A DNA stretch of 64,000 nt from Mya arenaria (lineage: Eukaryota; Mollusca; Bivalvia; Myida; Myidae): contig NC_069135.1 in assembly GCF_026914265.1 (NCBI RefSeq), forward strand, positions 23,243,639 through 23,307,638, given 5' to 3'. The first letter of the stretch is position 1. Each line of letters starts with the position of its first letter. The position numbers and the translations under genes are program-made. Under the pieces are notes generated by a model. It did not search any database. It was not told the origin of the DNA and saw nothing but the letters and a program-made list of their open reading frames with translations. This document shows positions 1 to 11,900 of this stretch, piece by piece.

Positions 1-100
1 TCTGTCCATACAAGGGAAAGTTACAGAGCCGGACGGTCGGACGGACGAACGGACGGACAGTGCAATTTTAATATGCCCACCTTCGGGGGCATAAAAAGCC
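1..100 (-). repeat. Terminal fragment of a dispersed tandem-repeat element
   Basis: This stretch reads, in reverse complement, as TTTTTATGCCCCCGAAGGTG followed by a GTCCGTCCG-rich run and a piece resembling 'CTTTCCCTTGTATGGACAGA'. The same order appears on the plus strand near 42,183-42,300, so this is the minus-strand end of the same element family. The rest lies outside the window. Confidence 0.7.
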
Positions 101-261
101 AAGGCTAGAATTGTTTATGGCCTTTGGAGGAGATTTTCCAAGTCAAATACTACAAGTTTAATATAAATGTTCTTGTGTAGCATACTTCAGGCATACACTG
201 ATTGGTAGGTATTTATGTTCCTTTAAAGATCCATTAACCTAAGATCTACAGATCCATAGCA

Positions 262-690
262 ATGAATTAATCCCTCCCTTCCCTCTCTTTATTGATTCCA
301 ATTCACTCTCTACTCCTCCCTCTACATTCTGTCTCAATTCTCTCTATTCTCAATCCCTGTCTTCAATCCTATATACTCCCCCTTCAGTCTCCATCCCTAT
401 CTACCATATCCCTTATCCATTCCTCTCATCTCCCCTTTCTATCCCTTCCGCATCCCTTTCTTCTCCCCTCTCTTCATTTTCCATCTGACACAACTTTCCT
501 CACTCTATTATCCATCTTTATTCAACACTTCTCCACACGTCTCTAATCCTATCTCTCCATATACCAACTCCCCGCTCTCCATTATCCATCCCTCTCTACG
601 CCCTCCCCCCTCCCTCTCTCTATATCTTAACTACCCTTTCTCCATTTTCTATCCTTTTTTTCTTCCCTTTTTCCATTCTGTACCCTCTCT
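262..690. repeat. Pyrimidine-rich low-complexity tract (TCCCTC/TCTCC)
   Basis: More than 400 bases are almost purely C and T on the plus strand, made of imperfect variants of TCCCTC, CATCTC and TTCTC. The one open frame in it is a Ser/Leu/Pro composition artefact. No gene is supported. Confidence 0.8.
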
Positions 691-699
691 CTTAAAAAA

Positions 700-1941
700 T
701 GATTGCTAAAGAACATCTTTCGAAATGCTAGCTCATGTACCAAAAAAGGCTGATACAATTTTATCTGATAGTCTTACGATTTTTAAGTAGCAAACATTCA
801 ATTCCTGAGAAGTCAACAGAACTGAACTTTTTGAAGAAACAAATAAAAAAAAAACTTACAATAGTGCTTGACACCATGCTTTATAACATCTAGAGTATGA
901 GCAAGCCTGGGAAAACATCTTACCAGAGCAGGGCTCATGGGCCTGTGCCAATGTCGCCCAATTCAGAGAGAAATACCTTCAAGATAGACAGCAATAATTA
1001 ATATGGGACGGATCATCCACTTACATATGTGATAGTTTTCTTCAATGCATGCCTGAAAATATCAATACAATGCCAAATTAAATTGATGGACATTTTATGG
1101 ACTGGTCGTTTTATGGACTGCAACTTTGAATGCATTAACACTGCATTGCCATTGTTTTAAATAATTATTTCTAAATTTGCTTCAGGCTAAGGGATAGAAT
1201 TCTACCAGCACTATTGTGTTCTTTGATAGAACCTACTGTTTACACTTAGGTTATAAACAACATAACTCTATGACATACAATATGTTAGGGTAGGTAATCC
1301 AGGCAAACACGTATTTTTAGCAATACTACTAAAAATAGTTTAGTGTAACCTTGGGGAACCTTCGAAACCAAAACAGACATCATCGTGAACATTCGATAAT
1401 TAAACAAAATTAAACTATTTAAACATACGATTTGTTGTATCAATGTCAAAATAAGTCAAGTTCAACAGTACTAGAGTTAAAATAGTTTAAGTTAAAAATC
1501 TGTCTGCTTCATTATTTTGCTATTTTCACAATTCCACCAATTTTCACAACCCGGAAGTAGACGGCGCAAATAATTTATGAATGGACCAAAGTGTCTGCTA
1601 GAGATTTTTGGTGTTTTGGGTGCAATTTTCGTATAAGGAGGACAAATTTCGATGAGTGGATTGTTGATTGTACCCTCTAAGACATGACTTGCTATTTGCC
1701 ACATTATTTACGTTGCAGAAAGGGCCACTGAATAACAGTAACAAAACATGTATTTTGCAGTGTTTGTGTTCACATCTTATTTTAGGAGGCTGGGTTGTTT
1801 GGGCAGCAGATAATAGTCAGTAGTATACCAGACTTAGTATGATGGTCTTTAATTGAAGATAAATTTTGACTGTTGTAAAACAAGGTGATTAACAAGGTTC
1901 AGTATCTAGGAATTAACATTTGTCTTCAGTTGAACTAGTGA
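700..1941 (+). other. Upstream flank of the ERC gene; no gene recognised
   Basis: This is AT-rich sequence without a supported coding exon or a clear TATA/Inr promoter. A non-coding first exon may lie here or outside the window, because the coding exon at 1,968 is preceded by splice-acceptor-like sequence. Confidence 0.4.
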
Positions 1942-1967
1942 CAGTTTGTTCCAGGATAAACTCCAAA
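1942..1967 (+). other. Probable splice acceptor and 5' UTR preceding the ERC start codon
   Basis: A pyrimidine-rich acceptor (GTTTGTTCCAG, AG ending at about 1,954) precedes 'GATAAACTCCAAAATG'. A second candidate AG is at about 1,929. Both imply that the start codon at 1,968 sits in a second exon behind an untranslated first exon. Which acceptor is used is not resolved. Confidence 0.5.
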
Positions 1968-2990
1968 ATGTTTAAACGAAAGAAGAAGTCACCTAGTGCA
2001 AAGGACATCAGTTCTTTGACTAAAAAGTCAGAGAACTCAAATGTGTCTTCACAGAGCTACTCCTCCCTTCCAAAAAGCATGTACTCAGGAACAGCTGATA
2101 AGAGTGGTCCACCAGCTATGCCACCAAGATCTGTGTCTGGATCGGCAACATTGAATTTAAATTTGAGCAAGAGTCCACCAACAAGTAGCTTACAGGACTT
2201 AAAAGGTGCCAATAGCCCACTGGATTTACCCATGGAAACATTTCAATCAATAACTGCTGCCTACAGTAATTTGAGTAAGGGTTACAGTCCGGGTGATATG
2301 AACAATTTGAGTAACACTTCAAGTAAACAAAAGTTGCAGAGTAGAAGCCCATACCAAAGTCCTGTTCATTCATCGTATAGTTCCAGTAGTGCCAGTCACA
2401 AAGCAAACACTCGTCATCGGTCTCTTGAAAAGGGAGAATATTCTGGTTTGTTCTCCGGGGAATCGTCAATAGATAGACAGATAGAAAGATTACAAATGAT
2501 GATGCCTGCAGATGGTCACTCGGTAGAATTAAATAACAGTAGCAGCACAATGCCTGTTTCAAGAGGGGGAAGAAGTAGTAATAGTTCTATGACATATTCG
2601 CGTGAAAGGTCGCAAGAGAGAGAATATCCCCATATGGGGGCACGGTCTTTAGAGAGGGATCATTACTATCACATAAATAATAATCGATCAAGATCAAGTG
2701 ATCGACAAGACTTTACCTCACAGTTACATCAGACTCAGGAACAGTTTAGACATTTTAGTCGAGATTCATTGATATTAGAATTACAATCACAAATTACAGA
2801 TCTTAACAAAGACTGTGCGAAAATGCAGCAAGAACTTGATTCAACCAAAGACAAGTTGAGCTCTACTATGAACAGTATTAAAACATTTTGGAGTCCCGAA
2901 CTTAAGAAAGAAAGGTCCCTTAGAAAAGAAGAGTGTGCCAAATACAGTCTACTTAATGAGCAGTTTAAAGCAACACAGGCAGAACTGAAG
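1968..2990 (+). CDS. ERC: ERC coding exon 1 (residues 1-341)
   Basis: Starts MFKRKKKSPSAKDISS, then about 270 residues rich in Ser, Asn, Pro and Arg with repeated RSLE/RS-type patches, likely disordered and phosphorylated. A coiled coil begins at about residue 275 (LELQSQITDLNKD) and contains the ERC signature MNSIKTFWSPELKKER. The donor is GAACTGAAG|GTAATG, phase 0. The frame reads on to a stop at 3,029 if unspliced. Confidence 0.93.
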
Positions 2991-5900
2991 GTAATGTATT
3001 TGGAAATGTTCACATTTATATACATGTAGAACATAATTAAATCTTACTTTTTGCTGAAGAAAACTTCATTTGTTTTATTTTTGGTATTATATGTCAATTG
3101 CCCATTTTCATGCGTGAAAATGTAGATGTACCCGTAAACTGTAACTTGTCAATGAATTGAGTGTTTTTAAAAAAAATGTCATTCCTTCTATGTTAGAAGC
3201 TTTGGCTAGTTTGTTATTCTTCTGTATAAGTAAAAGACAATTTGATTTATTTTTGTTTATTAAACAGTTAAACAGTTTATTTATTGCTTTTACTCAATGA
3301 CTTCTAAATGTTCTTCGAACACTGTACAATAAACACCTGTTATATGGAGTCCTGGACCTCTTAAAAATGACACAATAGTTGATTGTTATACAGTCTGCAG
3401 TTAAAAGACATTGCTGACAGCTGATACATTAGTGATCATATTTCACTATCTAAGATAATGATTTCAGTTTTCTGTTTTAAACTTGTGGTTTAAATTAGAA
3501 ATGAAATAAAATATGTTGTCGCAGATGCTATTTTCATGTAATGCAGGTGAAACTTGAACATAAAAAAGAAAAATGCTGAAATAAACTTGAAATGCCATAC
3601 AAATCAGTAGATAAAATGACATCTGGCTGTAAGTTAAGAACATTTGGGGCATGTATTTTACATTTGAAATTGCTGTCATTTAGTTAACTTTTATTCTGCA
3701 ACATGTAAAAGAAGGTATAAACACGGGGAATGTAATGTTTGTTGCCATTAATTTGTTTCGTGTTTTCAATTAATTAACTATCTCTGACTGCCTATAAAGA
3801 AGTACTGAAAAAGGGTACATGTATTTATACAGAATTGTTTCATATAGTTACGTATCTGAGGGCTATGTGTATATATTAATTAGCTATTTGTTTATTTGAA
3901 GGAACCAGATTTAAATAAAAAGATACCGTACCTTTAATGGCAATATTAATTACCGTAATTGCTATATTTTCATCCATGTTTTTTTTTAAATGGGGGCGGG
4001 ATTGACATTTTATCTTATACTTTGTTTAGATGAGTGTTTCACTGTTGAATACGTGTTCATACAATAAAAAAATAGAATGTCAACCCTGCCCCCATTTAAA
4101 AAGAACATGGACAAAAATCTAGCAACTAATATTTAGTCGCCTTAAAGTTAATTAAACTTGCAGGAAACATTTTAATGCGTGATTTGTTCTTTCCTTAACA
4201 AATTGCCACTAAATGATTGGTGTAGGTTAAAATATTGGCACTCACAGAGGGCACATGTTATCCATCAACTTTCAAGGGATGAAAAGAATTTCCAAGAACA
4301 TAATTGCCAAGCGGTTTTACGGTACAAGACAGTTTATTCAGGGCAAAATTTCGATTTCATTTTACAGCTACGCCAGACTGTATGTATATATACATGAAAA
4401 TGTATGGTTCAATCAAGTTACTAGATGATATTGTATTGGTTTTTTATTCATTACGTAGTAACTCGTACTATAGGAAGGACCCAGTTAAGCGATGATTCCA
4501 TTGAATTGATTTCAAATCAAGCTGTTAAAATGTGCACGAAAAATTCAGCATATGGCTTTTCCTGGTTAAGGTTTCCCACCCAACTTACAAACAGAAAACC
4601 TGCATGCTTTGAAATGCGTGAAATATGTTTTGTCTCACAGCTACCTTGTGAGATAGAAGTATGAATACAGTAGTTATAATTGTTATATAATAAAGGTGAT
4701 AATTAAAGAAGTCCAACTTCAACACAAATTATTTATTTATGAAACAACGTTTCGGCCATTATTTAATAAAGGGAATTCCCATAATTTGTATTTAAGCCAT
4801 ACGACAGAAAATATACTCAAGGTTGAAATGTTTTGAGTCTGAGCATACATGTACATCTTTCAACCAACAAATTTAACAGACATAGAGGATATTTGTTGAT
4901 TACAGTGTAAGATAATTTTATTTCTCGAGGGTCATAGAAAAACACATTTTCGCAGATGGTGAAGCTAGTTCACATGTATCCAGTGGTTGAAATTAGCGCA
5001 AGCCCGCAAGCCCTGCACTGGTAAAATGTCTTTTTGGCTTGCTCAAATTCTGAATTTTATATAGCAGGGCTTGTTCAAAAATTTGATGCCAAGCAATAGT
5101 ATAATAATTTGGGCTTGTTGATCCAAAAGTCTAATTTTGATGACTGTGTATCCCCTAGTTGCAGTGTCCATCTCAAGTTTTCATTTAATAGCATGTCTTT
5201 TAAGTGATTCAAATGAATACTGTATATGATAAAACGGTTTTAAGTATTGCGTTATGATCTGGATAATGGTATCCGACTTTCATGGATTTCTGCAGATCTT
5301 TCTTTCACGTGAGTCGAATACCACATCCCAGAAAACAACGCAGTACTTATATCCCTATTGTATTGCGTGCACAGACATTTTGCATAATTATAAAAATTTA
5401 GTTATAAATTCATTAACAATTCAAGCAATCAACATATTTTACTCATATTACATATTAAATAAAGTAAAACACAGTCTCACAACTTTCTGAATGACCCTCA
5501 TAATACTGCTTTTTTTTCTTAAAAAACTCTAAAGAATTATACATGATCTCAATCTGTACCATACCTTAATCAAAAACACATTAATTAATTTATTTTGCTG
5601 CTTTCTTGTGAATAACTTTGATTAAGTGCTAAAAATGTTAAGAAAATAGCATCAAAACAGAAAAAGGATGTTATCAGACTTCAATTTATGAGAAAACCCA
5701 GCTTGAAAGATGCTACCAGCCAATTATTTGATTATTTTTTTCCAGCCCATTTGATTTTATCTTGGTATTTTATTTATATATACATGTACAAGACTGACAG
5801 GTATGGTTCTTAATTGTTACAGCTAATTAGGTAGTGTAACCGGTGCTTCTGCCAGGGTTAGAAAAGGGCAGGATTCTAGGTCAAAAAGGGGACTTATAAT

Positions 5901-8900
5901 TGGCATTGAATGAGCCTTAATGGGGGCAAGGAAGGGCCAATTGTCAATTCATATTGTGTATGTTTTGTAACTTTTTTCCAATTGTCTTTTCTGATAACTC
6001 TTTCATCTGCCCCTGAATACCCTTCAGCTGGGAGATAATTAGTCCCCAGAGGTAGAAAGTATTATATTTCAAATGCCATGCTTCAAATTTGGTTTGTTTC
6101 TGTAATTTTAATTGGGATTTCACCAAACAAGAAAAGAGTAAAGCAGGACATTTAAACATGTGCTAACCTTTCTCCTTCTGGTGTCTTGGAGTATTTCAAA
6201 GGCAGATAAATGAGTTATCTGAAAAGACAATTTTAATTGCTGCCTGTTAATTGACCAATGCCTGGCCAAAGTTTCATGAACATTCTCAAGTATTGACTCA
6301 GTTGACTTCACAAAAAAGAAACAATGATTTTTACAAATAATTGTACATTTAGAAACTTAAGCTACACCCAAACAACCCAGAATTGATGCATGGCATATAA
6401 CTCTCGGGGACTAAATCTCCCAGTTAAAGTGTTTTTCAGGGGAAGATGAATACAAATGTAGGTTATCGGAAAGGAAGATACTGATAGTTTGTTATGAACA
6501 TAATACATTTTAATGCATGAATCTACATAAATAAAAAAATACAAGTGTGAGTGTAAGACTTTCCTCTGACAACAGTAGAACTATTGAATTACAAATGTTT
6601 TTATGGGAGTTTCAGGGGGGTTAAGAGGAAGGGTTTGGAAAGCACAGTCCCTCTTGATATGTGAGCTCCTGTGTATAGATTCAATGATGATGAAAATAAC
6701 ACAGGATGGTCTAATGAATGGGAGTAAGGGTTTGGGGAACACTGTCCCTCTTGATATGTGAACCAGTGCTCCAGCCAGGATTTGAAAAGGGCAGGGTGGA
6801 GTTTTGAAAAGGGCAAGCTACATGAGTCGTGTAGAGGTTGGGGTGGTTGTGGGGGGGGGGGGGGGGGTCCACCCTTGTCACAAGGTGTTTGTTTTTTTGT
6901 GGGGGGGGGTCCCCCCCCTAGAATTTGTTTTGTTTTTATACTCAATTTAAATCATTTTCCATGATTTTCAGACTTATACAAAATGGTGTTGTTGTTTTTT
7001 CTCAAAATTTAGAAGGGTGTGTTTTAATATCAAAATTAAAATTTGTCTTTTTGTCTGTGGTAGTATGATTGTACTTGTTTGGCATCTTCTTTAGTGCAAT
7101 GTCACATATTTCTTTTAAAAGTTTGTAAGATGAAAGACAAAAACAAACACAGTTAAACATCAAATAAATAGATACACACAAAAAAAAAAATGTAGGGGAC
7201 GAATCTTAGCTTGGTACGATCGGGTTTGGGTACGAATGTTACATTCAGCCTGTTTGTTATTTAATTGTCTTTGGTAAAATAATGTTTAATATGCTGATGT
7301 TTTAGAATAAAATGACAATAAAAATCACTACCCTGGTTTAAAAAATCACTTATTACACATAGAACATTGATAAAATAACTCAGAAAATCGTTCTGATAAA
7401 ATGGCGGTTTCGGCGAATTTTGACAAGATCGTGGACATGATAAGTAAATACTAAATAAAGCATCAACATAATTTTGTGGATTACAAAGAAATTTTCATCA
7501 TGAATATTTTATAAATAAACTTTCAAAACGTTTACTGAAAAGGTGATGTATTTGATTGTATTAGCGCCACCTTTCTTATGTTTACATATCGGCAGTGCCG
7601 TCTGCTTCAAATCAACAATGTTGAAAATGGCAAGTCTCGTCTGTACAGTACAATAAACAATTATTTTAAAAGATTTAATTGTGCTTCACAACATTTTTCA
7701 CCATCCCTTCGCATTTTCTATCGCATTTTACGAACTTTCATCATTGGTTGAACGAGTTCTCAATGTATATTCTGATTGGCTGACATTCAATAGGCACGCC
7801 TCCTGCCGATGTTTCCCTATTTGGCTCTTCCTAATTATCGGATTAGTAGATGACCGATTATGAATACACAGGTCGTCTGCTCACTACACAAATACACAAT
7901 TAGCTGTCATATGACTTGGTCAAGGCACATGGAAAGATGAAAGGGCAGTACGGCATATTTTAAGCAATCAATGGGGGCATGGTGACACCTAGCGGGAACA
8001 CTATTATCATAAGTATTACGTAATTTGTCTCAATTATGACAGCCGATTAAGGGCTGTCAATCTTTTTATAATCATTTCAATAGTAAAAGGGCACAAACGG
8101 GATATTTGGGGCTAATAGAGCATTTTGAAAAGGGCACTACTCAAAAAGGGGGCAGGGCGGTAAGAAAAGGGGCACGGGCGCTGCGCCATTGAAAAACGGG
8201 CTAGCTGGAGCACTGCTGTGAACTCCTGTGTATAGATTCAATGAAGATGAAAATAACACAGGATGGTCTTATGATCGGGAATGCTCCACATGCTTACAGA
8301 AAGATATTGGATTTGCAAACATTTGTATCATTTGATGCATGCCAGATGCATCAATATTATAGCATAAGATTTGGAAAGCTGTTCCCTTTGCATGGGAGAC
8401 TTTCCGTTCGGCTGCAAGATTTATTAATAATGATACTCCAAATTAGCATTTGTACTTGTACGAAATACAAAATGTGCTTGTATCAAAGAAGGTATTAAGT
8501 GGTTCAAGTTGAAGTCTGCATTTATTTGGTAGGAAAAAATTATGTCTGAAATATTATGCATTGCTTTTGATTTCAAGACTGAACTTGATGTTTTAATTAA
8601 TGGTTAAAGGTTGTTAGTATGTTCTTACAGAAATAATTGGTTTTGGTGCGACACAGCCGCATCACCATTTATTTATGTAAGTACTTACCGACAATCTTTG
8701 AATTTTTTAGTGGTCTGCATCTTATTTCGTAAACCCACCTGTTTTAAATCAATAACGTCTGACTGCTAATAAACTGAAATAAACGAATTGAATTTTGAGA
8801 AATACTGCCTCATCAGACAGGGGCGTTGTCAGTATTTCACCTTCCATTAATGTCAAATGAATAATCTTAACATCTTACCATGAATTATTTGGTGTTCGAG

Positions 8901-11900
8901 GGATTTTTTTTGTTTCTGGTAAATAAATGCAAACGTTTATTATTACTTTTACTTTCCTTGAAAAGGTTGAGAAAAAATATCATGCTATTAACAGGCACTT
9001 TATCTGCATGGCGTCCGTTAGCATTTGTAGTAGTTTTAGTATATATTGTACAGAGTTTATACAAGTAAATAAACTGTTTAAGTAATTTTTGATATGTTTG
9101 AAGATATTAATAATGAATATATACTGATAACATAGAAGCCAAACCACCAATGTTACATAAGACTGGTTTTCATAAAAGCAGGATAAAATCTTCATTTTTT
9201 TCCCAGCTATCAAAGTCATCTCCTGTTCCATTTATTATATGATTACCTGGAATTTGCTACAAACAGGTTGTTTCTCTGGAAAATGTTGGGAGTTCTGATG
9301 GGTTGAAAAGTGGATGGGAAAAACAGACTCCTTGAAATTGGGCTTAGGTTTATTAGTTTATTTATCTTTTGACCTGAGAAAATCAAGCTGTTGTAGGATC
9401 TTGCATTTTTGTTTTAACATTTTAACTGGTTTTGTTGTTTAAGTTTAAACTGATCAATTTTACAACAATTGTGAAACAAGCTATTAAAACATATAAATCA
9501 CACACAAAATTATGGGCGAGTGTGGTCTTGTGTTGTGGGGGAAACTGGAGTACTTGAATAAAACTCACATGTCGGGCTCGGTGACCACAAAACCAAACTC
9601 ACATGTGCCCAGGCTGGGAATCAATCCAGAGTTGCCTTGGTGGGAAGTGAGTGAGCTAACCACAACCCTAACTGGACAACCCAGTTTTGCAGTTTGCTGA
9701 TGCTTAATAAGGTGTAACCCCTCCCACCTTTGTGTACCCAAGTACTGTCACCTTCTACCCGATTCCTGCAAAATGATATTTCTCAAATCTGCATACTGTA
9801 TAATGCAAACAAAATAGTTTCTGTGTACAACGTTCCCCCCTCTAGAGCACAAGTACAGTCAAAACTCGCTATGTCAAAGTCGTTGAGACCTCCGCAAATA
9901 CTTCCATTGAACGCGTATTCAATATAACCGAGATACAAAACATGTCAAAATTAACCGAACACATGGAAAAAAGGTTGATGTAACCAGAACATTGAGATAA
10001 CAGAGTTTGACAGAGTTTTGACTGTACTCCTTAAAAAGCTCCTGATTACGGCGAGGGGGGGTGGTATAGCATTTGTGCTGCTATAAATTATTAAAAAAAA
10101 TGCTGGCTGGTCCAACTCCAATAAAAGAAAACAGGCCTGCGTGTATACGATAAGCAAGCTGTTGTTAAAAATACATGCAGTTATAGAGATAAGTCAAATG
10201 CTTAAATCTGAATTCTCACACTGAAGCGCTTGAAATAAATTAAATCAGAAAGCCATATTTGTAAATTGTAAATTGCCATGCTGAATTTTTTTTATCTTGT
10301 CTGTGTTTTAAACAGATAGCCTTTTTATTGTTGTCAGCACTGGCAGGATTGTCGTGCAGAAGCATTGACCATGGCTATAACTCAAAAACAGTCTGAGACC
10401 CTTAAAGAAAACTTGGTATGCATGTTGTTAGAAACATCAAGCACCTGTTCAGCAATGCCCATAATTCTGGCTTTAAAAATTGTCAAGAAATGCCCCCTCT
10501 AATGTTTTACTGAAGAAACTGCAGTGCTCTTATTTAATTTATAGCCAAAAACCATGGAAATCAAGATTTAACTTTTTTCTCAAAATGTGTTGCATTACAT
10601 TCTGTAGAAAAATATATTCTGTGCTCTTAGTTGAGCTATATTCTTTCAAACTGTAATATAAAATCTGTTTTTTGATAACCTTAGTGAACACGAAGTCTTG
10701 ATAATAGCTACAGCTTAATGAAAAAACATCTGCATTAAAGAATTTTCACTGCCTTTCCCTGCTGTAAAAAATGCTCATTTGTTAAGTAACGACTCAAATT
10801 ATATTACATGTGTTATATAATACAATTTTTCCATTCCAGAAACATGTTAACTCGATTCATGAACTGGAATCGAAAGCCCAGTCAAAATCCAAAGAACTTC
10901 CAAGCTCGGTGTCCAAAGCTGATTATGAAAGTCTTAAACGTAACCAAGATGACCAAAATAAGGAAGTTAAGATTCTCCGAAAAACTGTTGACGAAATGGA
11001 GTTGCGACACGAAACACAGAAACAGACTCTTGCGGCTAGAGATGAAAGTATTAAGAAACTTTTAGAAATGTTACAAAGTAAAGGTGTAGCTATTGATAAG
11101 ATAGAAGAATCTCAAAAAGAACTGGAAAAGTTTCGAGTTCAAAAAGTTGAAGATACGATCAAAATGGGTGACCTCAAACGACAGAATGAAAATAAAGAAG
11201 CGGAAATTTCTGATCTTAAAGAGGTGAGTCTATTTATTGTCTTTGCTAGAACTACATGTATGCCTAAATATTTATATTTGCACTTGATATTTTTACTATA
11301 AATTTTGCATTCTTTTGCATGAATCAGTTGACCTTTCATGACCTCTATATGCAGAGTTTCGGAAGTTAAACTTGCGTCATGCTTTTAAATGTAAAACACA
11401 AATATAAAAAATCTCCATAATCTTCCTGATAATTGGGAAAACTATTGCAACCAAAAAACTAAAGTAATGAAGAGGAGAAAATGCCTTGATTTTGCAAATT
11501 TTCTAAGAACAGCTAGAGCACTTCATGGAATTGTAAAATCTCGGCCGAGCGTTCATACTGCATTTTTGAGGCATCCAAAATGTTAGTGGGAACATACCTA
11601 ATAACTGCTCAAAATAAAATTTCTAAATTTAAGCCAGCTTAAAGTTAAACTCTCACAGATTTACTGTTAACTTTTATTTTTTGTCTTAGGCCTCACCAAA
11701 TTTGTTCCTCGGATTTTTGCCAAAAAAATTGGAGCAAGCAAGCGAAAAAACATAAAAATACAAAGAAGCGAGCAAAAAGCAATAAATATTTTTTTCTTAT
11801 AATCAATATAAATAAGAAAGATGATTCAATAAAAAAATTGCCCTTTAACCCATTTGAATGCAATCTTGAACTAAACCTCAAATGGGCATTGGGAAAATGT

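Larger units (their letters stand above)
2991..10839 (+). other. ERC intron 1 (7.8 kb), repeat-filled
   Basis: The largest ERC intron. It holds a fold-back MITE, a hAT-like element, a SINE-like unit and other dispersed repeats listed separately. No coding exon or RNA gene was recognised between them. Confidence 0.6.

Noticed and set aside
2116..2562. 148-residue antisense frame inside ERC exon 1
   Set aside because: Shadow of the real coding exon; no domain and no splice context of its own.
6601..6964. Gly- and Pro-rich open frames on both strands near the G17 tract
   Set aside because: They arise from poly-G/poly-C low complexity at the end of a hAT-like element and have no domain or splice context.
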